Assembly: GCA_965206145.1 (NCBI GenBank)
Contig: CBDBIK010000006.1
Span: 1 to 64,000, forward strand
From: CBDBIK01 sp965206145
Lineage (GTDB): Bacteria > Pseudomonadota > Alphaproteobacteria > TMED109
DNA: 64,000 nucleotides
Reading direction: 5' to 3'
Shown here piece by piece: positions 53,549-62,594 of this stretch. Under the pieces are notes generated by a model, which saw only the letters and a list, made by a program, of their open reading frames with translations, did not search any database and was not told the DNA's origin. The position numbers and the translations under genes were made by a program. Position 1 is the stretch's first letter, and each line of letters begins with the position of its first letter.

Positions 53549-53682
53549 GATGTTTGCGGTGCATGACCTGAGCGGTTTGTGGAGCCATCTCCGTTCAGTG
53601 TCACGTTCTTGTCGCGATGCATGATCTCTATCTGCCAGTGATTTCTGTTAAGCCACAAACACAAAATGGTTTCTGGTGTGTT
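53549..53682 (-). pseudogene. transposase C-terminal remnant
   Basis: The minus-strand frame gives LWLNRNHWQIEIMHRDKNVT and LNGDGSTNRSGHAPQ, resembling the C-terminal 'HW..E...H...D.T..ED' region of IS4/ISAs1-type DDE transposases. Nothing upstream of 53682 matches because the mscS coding end begins there, and downstream it runs into the hsdR fragment. It marks the right edge of the island. Confidence 0.5.
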
Positions 53683-55801
53683 ACTTCTCGCCTTCGCCCG
53701 TCTCTTTTCCTTCACCGCCTTCGAGCAGTACCGTCCGGTGCGGGAAGGGAATTTCAATTCCTTGTGCATCGAATGCCCGCTTCACGCGCCGGTTGAGTTC
53801 ACGTCGCACCTGCCATTGTTTTCCGGGGCCCGTCCGTATTCGGATCCTCACGACGACCGCGCTGTCGGCGAGTTCTTGGACTCCGAGCGTCTCCAGGGAA
53901 TCGAGGATGGCTGCCGAGAAATCGGGATCATTCCGCAGTTCCTGCGCGACCGCTTCGAGAATCCGCACAACCTCATCGGTGTCTTCCCGGTAGGCAACCC
54001 CGACGTCGAGCACGGCGTAGGAGAACCCCTTCGTCATGTTTTCCAGAGTTGTGACGTTGCTGAAAGGAATGGTGTGCACATTTCCGGCTAGGTCGCGGAG
54101 CCGGATCGCGCGAAGCGAGAGGCTCTCGACGGTTCCGCTGTGCCCTGCGGCCCGCACTACGTCCCCGATCGCGACCGAATCCTCGATCAGGATGAACAGC
54201 CCCGTAATGATGTCCTGGACAAGTGTCTGTGCCCCGAAGCCAACGGCGATTCCGACCACGCCCGCCCCGGCCAGCAGCGGGCCGATATTCACCCCGAACT
54301 CCGAGAGTGCGACCAGAACGACGATGACGAGGGCGGTGACCCGCATTGCCATGGCAGCGAGTGGCAACAGGGTCCGCAGACGACGCGGAGACTCGCTCGA
54401 AGAATCCTTTGCCGAAGCCCGGGCGAGTATGCCCGAGAGGGCACCGTGTACGATTTCGACCAGCACTAGGGTCCCCAGCGCGAACAGCAGCACGCGCACG
54501 GTTCCGATCAGGATCCCCCGCCCGGTCTCCGAGGCGATCCATGGCAATGCGTCCAGGTTCCAGATCTGCAAGAGTGCCGAGATGGCAATCAGCCAAATAA
54601 GCGCGCTGGCGACGGCTCGGGGGCCGGCGAGACCGCTCCTGCTGCTCGGTATGTCCGTGCCAAGGCCCTCGTTGGCGAAGGGGTTCAGGCGAGCAAGTCT
54701 TCGCAGCACGAGCGTGGCACCGACTTCAGCAAGTACGCCCACTCCGAGTGTCGCCACAACGGCGAGCACGCCTCGCACCATGAGGTCTTCGCCGTCAGCA
54801 AAGCCGAGAAGCCAGGCAACCGTGAGGCTTGTGATGTAGAGGATGGCGAAGATGTGCCAAGTCTCGGCGAATCTCTGCCGAATGGGACGCCCCTTGCCGC
54901 CAATCCGATTCGCCACGGGTTTTCGAATTCTTTGGACCAGAGCCGTGGCAAGCGCTGCGATCAAGATTCCGTGGATCCACCGAAGCAAGTCCAGCCCCGG
55001 TCCTTCGATGGCCGAAGAAAGGAGGACCAGCAGTCCGCCTCCCCCTACGCCGAGCCATGCGAACCGCTGCACCCAGAGATAGCCCTGCACCGCCGTTGCG
55101 TTGGCAAATGCAAAGGGGCGGATCTCGGGCACACGCGGTGCAAAAGCAGCACGACCAAGTGCCAGGGCAAGGGCTAGAAGGGCGATAGCGGCGGCGGCGG
55201 TCCGGACCGTTTCAAGGACGGGAGCGCTGGCATCAAGGGTGGGAAGAAGGATGTGACTGGAGGAAAAAAACACAACGATCGGAAGGATTTCGACCACGGT
55301 TCGGCCTGCCCATGCGAGCAGATGAGCATTCCAAGGCTCCCCGTGCACGGCTTCGAAACGCCGTTTCGCGGGTCGTAGAAGCCTCGCGGTAAGCCATGCG
55401 AGCACCGCTGCGGCAAGAAGGAAGAGCAACGAGAAGAAGAAATCCTCGATTCGGCTTGGTGTCCGTGTGTCTTGGGCGATCGCTATCGCGCCCTCCGGAG
55501 CATCGAGCCAGGCACTCACACCCTTCTGGAAACGCTCTCCGAACGAAAGAAGGAGGTCGGCAACGGTTCCGATCCCGTCCGCGGACGCCTGCTCCGAATC
55601 CGCGCTGACTTGAGAGGCTGCAAGCATCGTTTCGAGAGTTTCCACAAGACGTGTGCGCGCCTCACCATCTTCCAGCGTGGCAAGTAGGGCCCGGACTGCA
55701 TCCTCGTCAAAAGTGTTCGCATCGGCTCCGTGAACCGGGCCGACAAGCGCAAGCAAAGCAATGAGGGCGCATCCCGCCCGTAGGAAAGGGGATCGGCACA
55801 C
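53681..55801 (-). CDS. mechanosensitive ion channel family protein (MscS-type, large)
   Basis: The 706-residue protein has an N-terminal signal peptide (RAGCALIALLALVGPVHGAD), a soluble periplasmic stretch, about nine or ten membrane helices and then the MscS core. The pore helix and beta-domain motif is LAGAGVVGIAVGFGAQTLVQ followed by DIITGLFILIEDSVAIGDVV and GTVESLSLRAIRLRD. It gates under membrane tension to release solutes during hypo-osmotic shock. It belongs with the larger YbdG/YnaI/MscM-like members. The start is GTG 55801 with GAGGAAGAG from the end of the upstream SDR gene as ribosome site, so the pair is coupled. Its 3' end meets the island edge. Confidence 0.92.
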   Translation of the reverse strand: MCRSPFLRAGCALIALLALVGPVHGADANTFDEDAVRALLATLEDGEARTRLVETLETMLAASQVSADSEQASADGIGTVADLLLSFGERFQKGVSAWLDAPEGAIAIAQDTRTPSRIEDFFFSLLFLLAAAVLAWLTARLLRPAKRRFEAVHGEPWNAHLLAWAGRTVVEILPIVVFFSSSHILLPTLDASAPVLETVRTAAAAIALLALALALGRAAFAPRVPEIRPFAFANATAVQGYLWVQRFAWLGVGGGGLLVLLSSAIEGPGLDLLRWIHGILIAALATALVQRIRKPVANRIGGKGRPIRQRFAETWHIFAILYITSLTVAWLLGFADGEDLMVRGVLAVVATLGVGVLAEVGATLVLRRLARLNPFANEGLGTDIPSSRSGLAGPRAVASALIWLIAISALLQIWNLDALPWIASETGRGILIGTVRVLLFALGTLVLVEIVHGALSGILARASAKDSSSESPRRLRTLLPLAAMAMRVTALVIVVLVALSEFGVNIGPLLAGAGVVGIAVGFGAQTLVQDIITGLFILIEDSVAIGDVVRAAGHSGTVESLSLRAIRLRDLAGNVHTIPFSNVTTLENMTKGFSYAVLDVGVAYREDTDEVVRILEAVAQELRNDPDFSAAILDSLETLGVQELADSAVVVRIRIRTGPGKQWQVRRELNRRVKRAFDAQGIEIPFPHRTVLLEGGEGKETGEGEK

Positions 55802-55809
55802 TGGTTTGC

Positions 55810-56586
55810 TTACTCTTCCTCAGTTTGCGTAGGGGCAGAGTAGAATTTGGAGTAGATTCTTCGCACTGTGCTTTCCGGCAATATCGAGAGAATTCTCAGC
55901 ATCCAGTACACACGTTTGGGGAAGACCAACCGGGCCGGCATACGCTCAAGGCCGCGAGCAATGATTCTGGCCGCCTTGTCCGCGCTCATCAAAAGCGGCA
56001 TCGGGGAAGTCACCCCCTCCGTCATAGCTGTGCTGATGAATCCGGGGCAGACCGCGCAGACTCGAATGCCTTCATCCCACAGGGTAAGGCGCAGCCCCTC
56101 GCTCCATGTACGCACGGCAAACTTACTGGCCCCGTAGGCGGGAATTCCCGGCATGGAGGCAAACGAGGCAACCGATGAGACCGTGGCGATTCTCCCCGCT
56201 TGACGACGACGCATGCCTTCGAGTGCTGGGAGCACGGTGTTCACTACCCCTCCGACGTTGACCTCGAAGATCTTTCTCATGTCGTCCGGTGTTTCGCCGC
56301 CCGGAGAAAGCGCGCTTATCCCTGCGTTCGCGATCACGAGCTCGAGAGGCTGCGTCCGATCGACTTCCCGAATCCATTCTCCGAGTGCGTTTGCGTCCGT
56401 CACGTCGATCGCGGCCGTGGTCACCGTGGCCCCTAGTGCTCGCGCTTCCTGTGCCACCTTGTCGAGGCGCTCCTTGTTGCGTCCTGTCAACGAAAGTGGA
56501 GAGCCTCGTCGTGCATACTCCAGCGCCAGTGCTCGCCCGATGCCGGCCGAGGCACCCGTGATCAGGACGGTGGAAGGTGTTTTCAT
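55810..56586 (-). CDS. SDR family NAD(P)-dependent oxidoreductase
   Basis: A classical short-chain dehydrogenase: cofactor motif VLITGASAGIGRALALEYAR, NAGISALSPGG, catalytic Ser in ATVSSVASFASMPGIPAYGA and the YxxxK in AYGASKFAVRTW. A C-terminal extension (KRVYWMLRILSILPESTVRR) is hydrophobic/basic and may associate with the membrane. ATG 56586 gives 258 residues. The substrate is unknown; relatives are annotated as YdfG- or DltE-like reductases. It is 9 bp upstream of mscS on the same strand. Confidence 0.88.
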   Translation of the reverse strand: MKTPSTVLITGASAGIGRALALEYARRGSPLSLTGRNKERLDKVAQEARALGATVTTAAIDVTDANALGEWIREVDRTQPLELVIANAGISALSPGGETPDDMRKIFEVNVGGVVNTVLPALEGMRRRQAGRIATVSSVASFASMPGIPAYGASKFAVRTWSEGLRLTLWDEGIRVCAVCPGFISTAMTEGVTSPMPLLMSADKAARIIARGLERMPARLVFPKRVYWMLRILSILPESTVRRIYSKFYSAPTQTEEE

Positions 56587-56748
56587 CGTCGTTTTTCCAC
56601 TAAACGGGCCATGGGCAGTTTCCGAACGAAGAATAGACGCATCATTTTTCGGTGCCACGCTCCGGTGAGCGGTACGGGAATGCTATAAAGTTGCGCGCAG
56701 AGAGTGCTCCCGAGCGCAAGCATTTTTTCGTCCGGTGAATTATTCCCT

Positions 56749-57429
56749 ATGAGCGGCTCTGCGAGAGAGGGTGCTTTTGCACCTGCGAAGTCAGCCACTC
56801 TCCCCAGGCGGAACCTGGTTCTCGCACTGTCGGCGGCATCCGGATCAGGAAAAACGACGATCCTCAGGAAGCTGTTTGAGGTCGAGCCTGACCTTGCGAT
56901 GTCAGTGTCGGTTACTACTCGCCCCCCGCGTTCACAGGAACGGCGCGGGGACCACTACGTATTCGTCGACCGGGAGAAGTTCCTGGAGATGCTCCAGCAA
57001 GGAATCTTCCTCGAGCATGCCGAGGTGCACGGCTATTTCTACGGCACGCCACGAGCTCCCATGGAAAAGCACCTTGATGAGGGCAGGGACGTCCTATGTG
57101 ATCTCGACTGGCAGGGTGCCCGGAGCTTGCGCAAGGCTCTTGGCGAAGACAGTGTGTCGGTATTCATGCTCCCTCCGTCTATGAAGGAACTCAGACGACG
57201 ACTTCTCGAGCGCCGCCAGGACGACGAGGAGACGATTCGCAAACGTCTCGCCAAGGCGACCGATGAAATCTCCCACTGGGACGAGTTCGACCACGTGGTC
57301 GTGAACCATGACCGAGACAACTGCGTCGACGAGATCCGCTCGGTACTTCTCGTGGAGCGGATCCGCCGCAGGCGGAGCGGCATCCCAGAACTGGTCGCAA
57401 GGATGCTTGAGGAGGAGACGGACTCCTGA
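56749..57429 (+). CDS. gmk: guanylate kinase
   Basis: Gmk phosphorylates GMP to GDP. The P-loop is LSAASGSGKTTILRKLFE, the GMP-binding region SVSVTTRPPRSQERRGDHYV and HAEVHGYFYGTPRAPME, then DVLCDLDWQGARSL. ATG 56749 gives 226 residues, slightly longer than usual because of a 20-residue leader. The second P-loop position is Ala-Ser rather than Pro-Ser, a minor change. It is convergent with rsmA, only 4 bp apart, which is close to the normal alphaproteobacterial neighbourhood. Confidence 0.95.
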   Translation: MSGSAREGAFAPAKSATLPRRNLVLALSAASGSGKTTILRKLFEVEPDLAMSVSVTTRPPRSQERRGDHYVFVDREKFLEMLQQGIFLEHAEVHGYFYGTPRAPMEKHLDEGRDVLCDLDWQGARSLRKALGEDSVSVFMLPPSMKELRRRLLERRQDDEETIRKRLAKATDEISHWDEFDHVVVNHDRDNCVDEIRSVLLVERIRRRRSGIPELVARMLEEETDS

Positions 57430-57433
57430 GAGT

Positions 57434-58282
57434 TCAGCCCCGGCGCGCGCCCAAGATCCGGGCAAGCCTTAGGAAATCCTCCACCGAAATCCGCTCTGCT
57501 CGAAGATCCGGAGAGATTTCCGCCTCGCGGAGAAGTTCTTCGGGATCTCCCAGTCGAGCAAGAGCTGTCCGCAGTTTCTTCCGCCGCATCCCGAAGGCGG
57601 CTTGCGTTGTCCGCGCGAGCTCGCTGATCCCCACTTCGCTGGGCCGGTCCGGCTTGGGATCGAGTTGAACCAGCGTTGAGTGCACTGCTGGTGCCGGCAC
57701 GAAGGCTTCCGGTGGCAAGGTGAAAAGGCTGCGCACCTCGCAACATGCCTGTGAGAGCACCGAGAGTCGCCCGTAGTTCTGGCTTCCGGGTGCCGCAGTG
57801 AGGCGGGTTGCTACCTCACGCTGGAACATGAGTGTGAAGCTCTGGACACCATCAGGAGGAGGCATCCACCTCGTCAGCAGGTGACTTCCGATTCCGTAGG
57901 GAAGGTTTGCCACCACCCGAACGGGCGGTGGGCCCGCCGATTGTAGGTCGAACTTGCGAGCGTCCGCCTCAATGACGTGGAGCCTTCCTGCCGCTGCCTC
58001 GATCGTCTCGGCCAGTGCGGCAACGCAGCGCTGATCGCGCTCGACTGCAACCAGATTCTTTGCTCCGCATAGAAGCAGCCCCCGGGTCAGCGCACCTGGG
58101 CCGGGTCCGATTTCGACCACGGTACCCCCGGACAGGTCACCGGCTACGCGCGCGATACGGCGGGCGATGTTGAGATCAAAGAGAAAGTGCTGCCCGAATG
58201 ATTTGCGGGGAGTAAGGTTGAAACGGGTGGCAACCTCGCGGATCGTCGGGAGGGCCTCGACCGGATCGCCGGTCCTGGTCAC
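57434..58282 (-). CDS. rsmA: 16S rRNA dimethyladenosine transferase
   Basis: RsmA (KsgA) dimethylates A1518 and A1519 of 16S rRNA late in 30S assembly. The signatures are RKSFGQHFLFDLNIARRIA, motif I VEIGPGPGALTRGLL, and the catalytic NLPYGIGSHLLTRW (NLPY). The C-terminal domain ends with RLGDPEELLREAEISPD and DLRAERISVEDFLRLAR. I used GTG 58282 (282 residues), 16 bp after the surA stop; TTG 58315 inside surA is an alternative. Alphaproteobacteria usually have pdxA between surA and rsmA; it is missing here. Confidence 0.93.
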   Translation of the reverse strand: MTRTGDPVEALPTIREVATRFNLTPRKSFGQHFLFDLNIARRIARVAGDLSGGTVVEIGPGPGALTRGLLLCGAKNLVAVERDQRCVAALAETIEAAAGRLHVIEADARKFDLQSAGPPPVRVVANLPYGIGSHLLTRWMPPPDGVQSFTLMFQREVATRLTAAPGSQNYGRLSVLSQACCEVRSLFTLPPEAFVPAPAVHSTLVQLDPKPDRPSEVGISELARTTQAAFGMRRKKLRTALARLGDPEELLREAEISPDLRAERISVEDFLRLARILGARRG

Positions 58283-58298
58283 TTGATCAGCTTTGACG

Positions 58299-59246
58299 TC
58301 AGATTCGGCGATCAATGAGAGCGGTTGCGCGCAACTGGCGCAGCAGTCCACGGCTCAGGGAATCCACTGCCCGACGGAACAATTCGTTCTCGGCGAGTGC
58401 GATCAATCTCTCCTCCTCGGGCAATGTGACGGTGCGTGTATCGAGGAGTTCGACGAGGTACACTCCGCCCGGCGTGTCGAGGGGCTTGGAGATCTCACCC
58501 TTTTCCATCCCAGCGAGGGCTCCGGCGATGACGGCCTCGAGTGCATTTGCCCGGATCCACTCACCGTGCTCGAAGTTGGAAGGTGTGTGGGAATGGCGGA
58601 GAGCCAGGTTTCCAAAGTTTTCGCCCGCGAGCACGTTGTTGCGGACCCGCCTTGCGTGTTCACGCTCCCGCAGACGTCCCTGCTCGTCATGGACGGCGAG
58701 GAAGATCCGTTTGACGAGGTACTCGGGCGTTCCCTCGGCGTTGCGGTAGTTCCCGACTTCCGTCTCTATTTCCTCAGGTGTGATCGCCACCCGGGACTCC
58801 ACGATTTTTGACCAGCGCAGATCTGTATCGATCTTTTTCCAGATCGTGAGTTCCGGGATGTTTGCCTGCTCAAGGACATTACGGAATCCGTCGGCGTCAT
58901 ACCCGTAGAGGGCGGAGAAACGGGTGAAGTGCGCATCGAGCTCTTGGGACGTGATTCGGGCAGAGAAGCGTTGGGCGGCCTGGATTTTGAGTTGCTCGTC
59001 GATCAGTGTTTCGAGGACTTCCTTCAGGAGATCATCTCGTTCCTCGTCGGTCTGCGGCACGGTGGTGCTCGCCGACACGAACCGGAATCTGGCCGCGAGG
59101 TCGTGTGCGGAAATGGCCGCATCGTTGACGACAGCGACAATCCGGGTGAGCTCCTGCGCTTCAAGTGCCGGGCCCGGCAGAAGAAAGGCCACAACCAGTG
59201 GCAGGACGCGCAATACGCACGGCAGGGAGAAGAAAAAGTTTCGCAT
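58299..59246 (-). CDS. surA: periplasmic chaperone/peptidyl-prolyl isomerase SurA
   Basis: SurA helps outer-membrane proteins such as LptD fold. From ATG 59246 there is a signal peptide (FSLPCVLRVLPLVVAFLLPG), then the SurA N-terminal chaperone domain (RIVAVVNDAAISAHDLAARF and DEQLKIQAAQRFSARIT), and one parvulin-like domain (FGNLALRHSHTPSNFEHGEW, ISKPLDTPGGVYLVELLD). The 315-residue length fits the one-parvulin form; E. coli SurA has two such domains. It lies downstream of lptD with 69 bp between them, the conserved order. Confidence 0.9.
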   Translation of the reverse strand: MRNFFFSLPCVLRVLPLVVAFLLPGPALEAQELTRIVAVVNDAAISAHDLAARFRFVSASTTVPQTDEERDDLLKEVLETLIDEQLKIQAAQRFSARITSQELDAHFTRFSALYGYDADGFRNVLEQANIPELTIWKKIDTDLRWSKIVESRVAITPEEIETEVGNYRNAEGTPEYLVKRIFLAVHDEQGRLREREHARRVRNNVLAGENFGNLALRHSHTPSNFEHGEWIRANALEAVIAGALAGMEKGEISKPLDTPGGVYLVELLDTRTVTLPEEERLIALAENELFRRAVDSLSRGLLRQLRATALIDRRI

Positions 59247-59315
59247 TGGGGGAGAGATAAGACACAAAGCCCTATCCGGGCAACCCTACCACAGATTTAT
59301 TGTCGCGAATTGTCC

Positions 59316-61490
59316 TCAGAACGCGATGATTTCTACCTTGAATCCGATTGTGGTCGTGGGTGGGACATCCGAAGTGCTCGTCTCTTCTTCCTGGAACGTG
59401 ATCGCGGTGCGGATGCATTCGTTCTGGAACTCGAGACCGAGCAGCGTGTTGAGCGTTCCATTGCCGTTGACACGTGTGAAGTCGCGCGAGTGATCGGCGT
59501 AAAGCCGCCACTGCTCTGAAATTTCCCAAAAGAAGCGCAGGCGGCCCTGTTCGGTACCTTGCACGTCTCCAGAGGCTTCCGGAAGCGTGGTGTCACGTGC
59601 GATTCGCACGTAGGAAAGATCCCCTCTGACGGGGCCGATGCGGGCATTGATCCCGAGTTGACTGCGCCAGATGCGCTTTCCCGAGCGATCCAGCCGGACG
59701 GCATAATAGGCCGATCCCAGATTCTCGACATCGACCGCCAGTCCTCCGACGAGGTCTGAATTGCTTCGAAAAAGTCCTGTGTCCATGTCGAATTCCGAGG
59801 CGGCCTTGAGGCGGGTTACGCCTCCGCCCACGCCGCGCACGGAGATTCTGCCCGGGGCAAGGTACGTTCCCCGAAGTCCGTAGTTGAGGCGGATGCCGCT
59901 TTCGATGCGGTCCAGTCCTGGAAAGCGGTTGTCGTCGAAGAGGTTGACGTGGGTGAGCTGGACATAGGCACTGTCGGTGTTGGGGATGGATGCCGGATTG
60001 GGGTCTCCATCACGCGCAAGGCCCCGGATCACCGGTTCGAGAATGAGATTTCCCCCGACGAATGAGCGCACGAGCGGGAAGCGCCACCCGGCCTCGATCT
60101 GGGGTACGAAACGGCTCTTGAAGCCGCCGACGTCGGGCGGATCCCCGCCGGCACCGGACGGATCAGGCCTACCTCTTTCTGAATCGTAGAAGTCTTCCCG
60201 GGCGAGGGCGGAGATGTCGAGGACGTGGCCATTAATGGTGGTTCCACTGCTCCACGTCGTTTGCAGGGAGAGCCGACGGCTGCGACGGCCATCGTCCTGT
60301 GCGAGCGACATGATCTCGAACTCGGTGACAAGCCTACCTGCAAAAGCAAGTCCGTTGTCCCAGCGGACCCGCACGCGCGGGAAGATCTGTGGGACGCGTT
60401 TGGATTCGGAGAGATCCGAGAGGTTCTGAAAACCGTAGAGTTCCACGTCCGCGCGCAGCGGGCCTCCACGCTTGCGCAGGAAGGCGTACTGGGTGAGGAC
60501 GTTGATGTTGCGATCGAACCCGTAGCGTGCGAGGTAGCTTCGATCGGAGGCCCGGACGATGTCGACGCCCGTCTGCCATCCGTTCCCGAGGCCGAGCGAA
60601 GCCTTGATGTCCACATGCCCTCGGGTTTTCTGCTGCCGTTCGTTGCCTGTCAGGCGGCTACCCCTGGTGAGCGAAGTTTCGATCCGGTAGTCGCCGCTCG
60701 GGGTGGCCTTTCGCCAAGTGCCCGTCAGTACCGGGCCCTCTCCGGAGGTCCAGATCGGCTCAAACAGGATGTCCTGGTGGGGGTCGATGTCGAAGAAGTA
60801 AGGTTGCTTGTAGACAAAGCCGAGGATGTCGTCGATGCGAACCACGGGAAACAGGAAGCCTGATTTGCGCTCTACTGTGTTGTCGGGAAGGCGCAGATAG
60901 GGGAGGTAGAAGACCGGCACCCCAAAGGTTTCGAACGTTACGCCCCGGTGGGTGATCTCCTGTCCCTTGAGGTCGTGTGTCGAGGTGCGGGCAAGTACCC
61001 TCCAAGGAGGGAGACTGTCCTCGGCATCTTCGCATGTCTGGCAAAGCGTGTAGACCGACCTCTCGAAACTCGTCTGTCCGTCGGCAGTTCGCTTCGCTGA
61101 TTCAGCGACGAGCGTGGCACCGTTCGGGAAACGCGCGACAAGTGCCTGCAATGCCCCTTCACGCAGGTCATCGGAAACTTCGACCGCTTCTGCCTGGTAG
61201 ACGGTTCCGTCCGCTTCAACGAGACTCACCTCGCCTTCGGCGATGACGAAACCCGTCTCCATGTTGTAGGCCATCCGTTCTGCGCGCAGAATCCTTCCGC
61301 CATCGCGCAGTTCCACATTCCCTTCGGCAGCAAGCGTGGAAGCCTTGTCGTCGTGGATGAAACGATCCGCCTCCAAATAGTGCCTTCCTCTAGTGCTTTC
61401 GCCACCCTCGGCAAAGCAGGATGTCGCGAGTCCGGTGGCCAGGAACAGGGCAAAGCAGACGAAAGCAGGGATTTGCGCGGGCGGAACCAC
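59316..61490 (-). CDS. lptD: LPS-assembly protein LptD
   Basis: LptD is the outer-membrane barrel that, with LptE, inserts LPS into the outer leaflet. A signal peptide (FVCFALFLATGLATSCFAEG) precedes the jellyroll OstA-like domain (YLEADRFIHDDKASTLAAEG, NVELRDGGRILRAERMAYNM) and a long barrel with YLPYLRLPDNTVERKSGFLF and ending in FKVEIIAF, a terminal Phe. Two Cys in CQTC-type positions (YTLCQTCEDAEDS) may form a disulfide. At 724 residues it is the normal size. The start is GTG 61490; the AGGAGG site touches it, so the exact start is uncertain. It follows lptG directly. Confidence 0.95.
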   Translation of the reverse strand: MVPPAQIPAFVCFALFLATGLATSCFAEGGESTRGRHYLEADRFIHDDKASTLAAEGNVELRDGGRILRAERMAYNMETGFVIAEGEVSLVEADGTVYQAEAVEVSDDLREGALQALVARFPNGATLVAESAKRTADGQTSFERSVYTLCQTCEDAEDSLPPWRVLARTSTHDLKGQEITHRGVTFETFGVPVFYLPYLRLPDNTVERKSGFLFPVVRIDDILGFVYKQPYFFDIDPHQDILFEPIWTSGEGPVLTGTWRKATPSGDYRIETSLTRGSRLTGNERQQKTRGHVDIKASLGLGNGWQTGVDIVRASDRSYLARYGFDRNINVLTQYAFLRKRGGPLRADVELYGFQNLSDLSESKRVPQIFPRVRVRWDNGLAFAGRLVTEFEIMSLAQDDGRRSRRLSLQTTWSSGTTINGHVLDISALAREDFYDSERGRPDPSGAGGDPPDVGGFKSRFVPQIEAGWRFPLVRSFVGGNLILEPVIRGLARDGDPNPASIPNTDSAYVQLTHVNLFDDNRFPGLDRIESGIRLNYGLRGTYLAPGRISVRGVGGGVTRLKAASEFDMDTGLFRSNSDLVGGLAVDVENLGSAYYAVRLDRSGKRIWRSQLGINARIGPVRGDLSYVRIARDTTLPEASGDVQGTEQGRLRFFWEISEQWRLYADHSRDFTRVNGNGTLNTLLGLEFQNECIRTAITFQEEETSTSDVPPTTTIGFKVEIIAF

Positions 61491-61493
61491 CTC

Positions 61494-62594
61494 CTAGCCG
61501 TCCTCGAAGTGCAGGATTGCCGCGCATCCGAAGATCGAGGGCAGGACTGCAGGTGCCCAGGCGGCAAGTGCGATCGGGATGTCCGTAGCTTCCCCGAAGG
61601 CGTGGCTCAGGTCCTTGAGGAGATACAGAAAGAACCCTGACGCCAGCACTCCGCCATAACGAAGATAGGTGCGCTCGGTGCTGGGGCGCGGCACCATGAA
61701 TGCCGCGGCGATCAGGACCATACCTATGAGCGTGATGGGCAAGGCGAGCAAGACGTGGAGTTGCATTTGGTGCCTCCGCGAGGGAAATCCGTACTCCTCA
61801 AGCAGCGCGATGTAGCGGGGGATTTTCCACAGTGGAATCATCTCCGGCGAAGCGAAGCCCTCGTTCACGTTGGCGCGTGTGAGGGAGCTCTTGATCTGGA
61901 GTTCCTCGAACGGGGAGATCTCCTGCTCAAGATTGACCGTCACACCCTCGCGCAGTAGCCAGTGTTCTCCGTCCTGAAGCTGTGCGGTTTTGGCGTCCGC
62001 TCGTTCGCGGAAACGGCCCTCCGTGTCAAAGCGAAAGACGACCACGTCCTCGAGCAACATGGCCTCGGGATCAGCGGTTGAAGCATGGATGACCTGGTCA
62101 CCAACGGGGCCGGTCTGGCGGATCCAGAAACCGGCACCGGAAAAGGCCATCCTGCTTGTCTGACCCCGAAAGTGTCGGTCCTCAAGGTGGTCAAGACGCG
62201 CATGGGCGAAGGCGCTCAGCGGATTCCCGATGGCAAGCCAGGTCGTCCCGAGTACCCCTGCCAATAGGACACCCGGCAGCACCAGTTGGATCCAAGATTG
62301 TCCGGAGGCGCGCACGGAAACGATTTCGCCGTGCCGGCCGACACGATGAAAAGTGTAGGCTGCCCCGCCCAGGACGATTGCAGGCAACAGGATCTCGAGG
62401 AGTGCAGGGATGTGCAATCCGGTCAGTGTCGTCACCGTCCAGGCATCGATGTTGCGGCCTGCGGCCCTGCGCCAGTACTCGAGGTAATCCCCGACGACGA
62501 ATAGGGACAGCATGATCAAGGCCACGATGGCGAGGCTTTCGAGGTGGCGGCGCAGAAGATAAGTGGCGATGCGCGGGGAGAAGCGTCCGCTCAT
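61494..62594 (-). CDS. lptG: LPS export ABC transporter permease LptG
   Basis: LptG, with LptF and the LptB ATPase, extracts LPS from the inner membrane. The YjgP/YjgQ fold is visible as TYLLRRHLESLAIVALIMLS, a periplasmic jellyroll domain, and C-terminal helices (LLALPITLIGMVLIAAAFMV). ATG 62594 overlaps the lptF stop (ATGA) and gives 366 residues. lptB and lptC are not in this window. The lptFGD arrangement places the inner- and outer-membrane machines of one pathway together. Confidence 0.94.
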   Translation of the reverse strand: MSGRFSPRIATYLLRRHLESLAIVALIMLSLFVVGDYLEYWRRAAGRNIDAWTVTTLTGLHIPALLEILLPAIVLGGAAYTFHRVGRHGEIVSVRASGQSWIQLVLPGVLLAGVLGTTWLAIGNPLSAFAHARLDHLEDRHFRGQTSRMAFSGAGFWIRQTGPVGDQVIHASTADPEAMLLEDVVVFRFDTEGRFRERADAKTAQLQDGEHWLLREGVTVNLEQEISPFEELQIKSSLTRANVNEGFASPEMIPLWKIPRYIALLEEYGFPSRRHQMQLHVLLALPITLIGMVLIAAAFMVPRPSTERTYLRYGGVLASGFFLYLLKDLSHAFGEATDIPIALAAWAPAVLPSIFGCAAILHFEDG

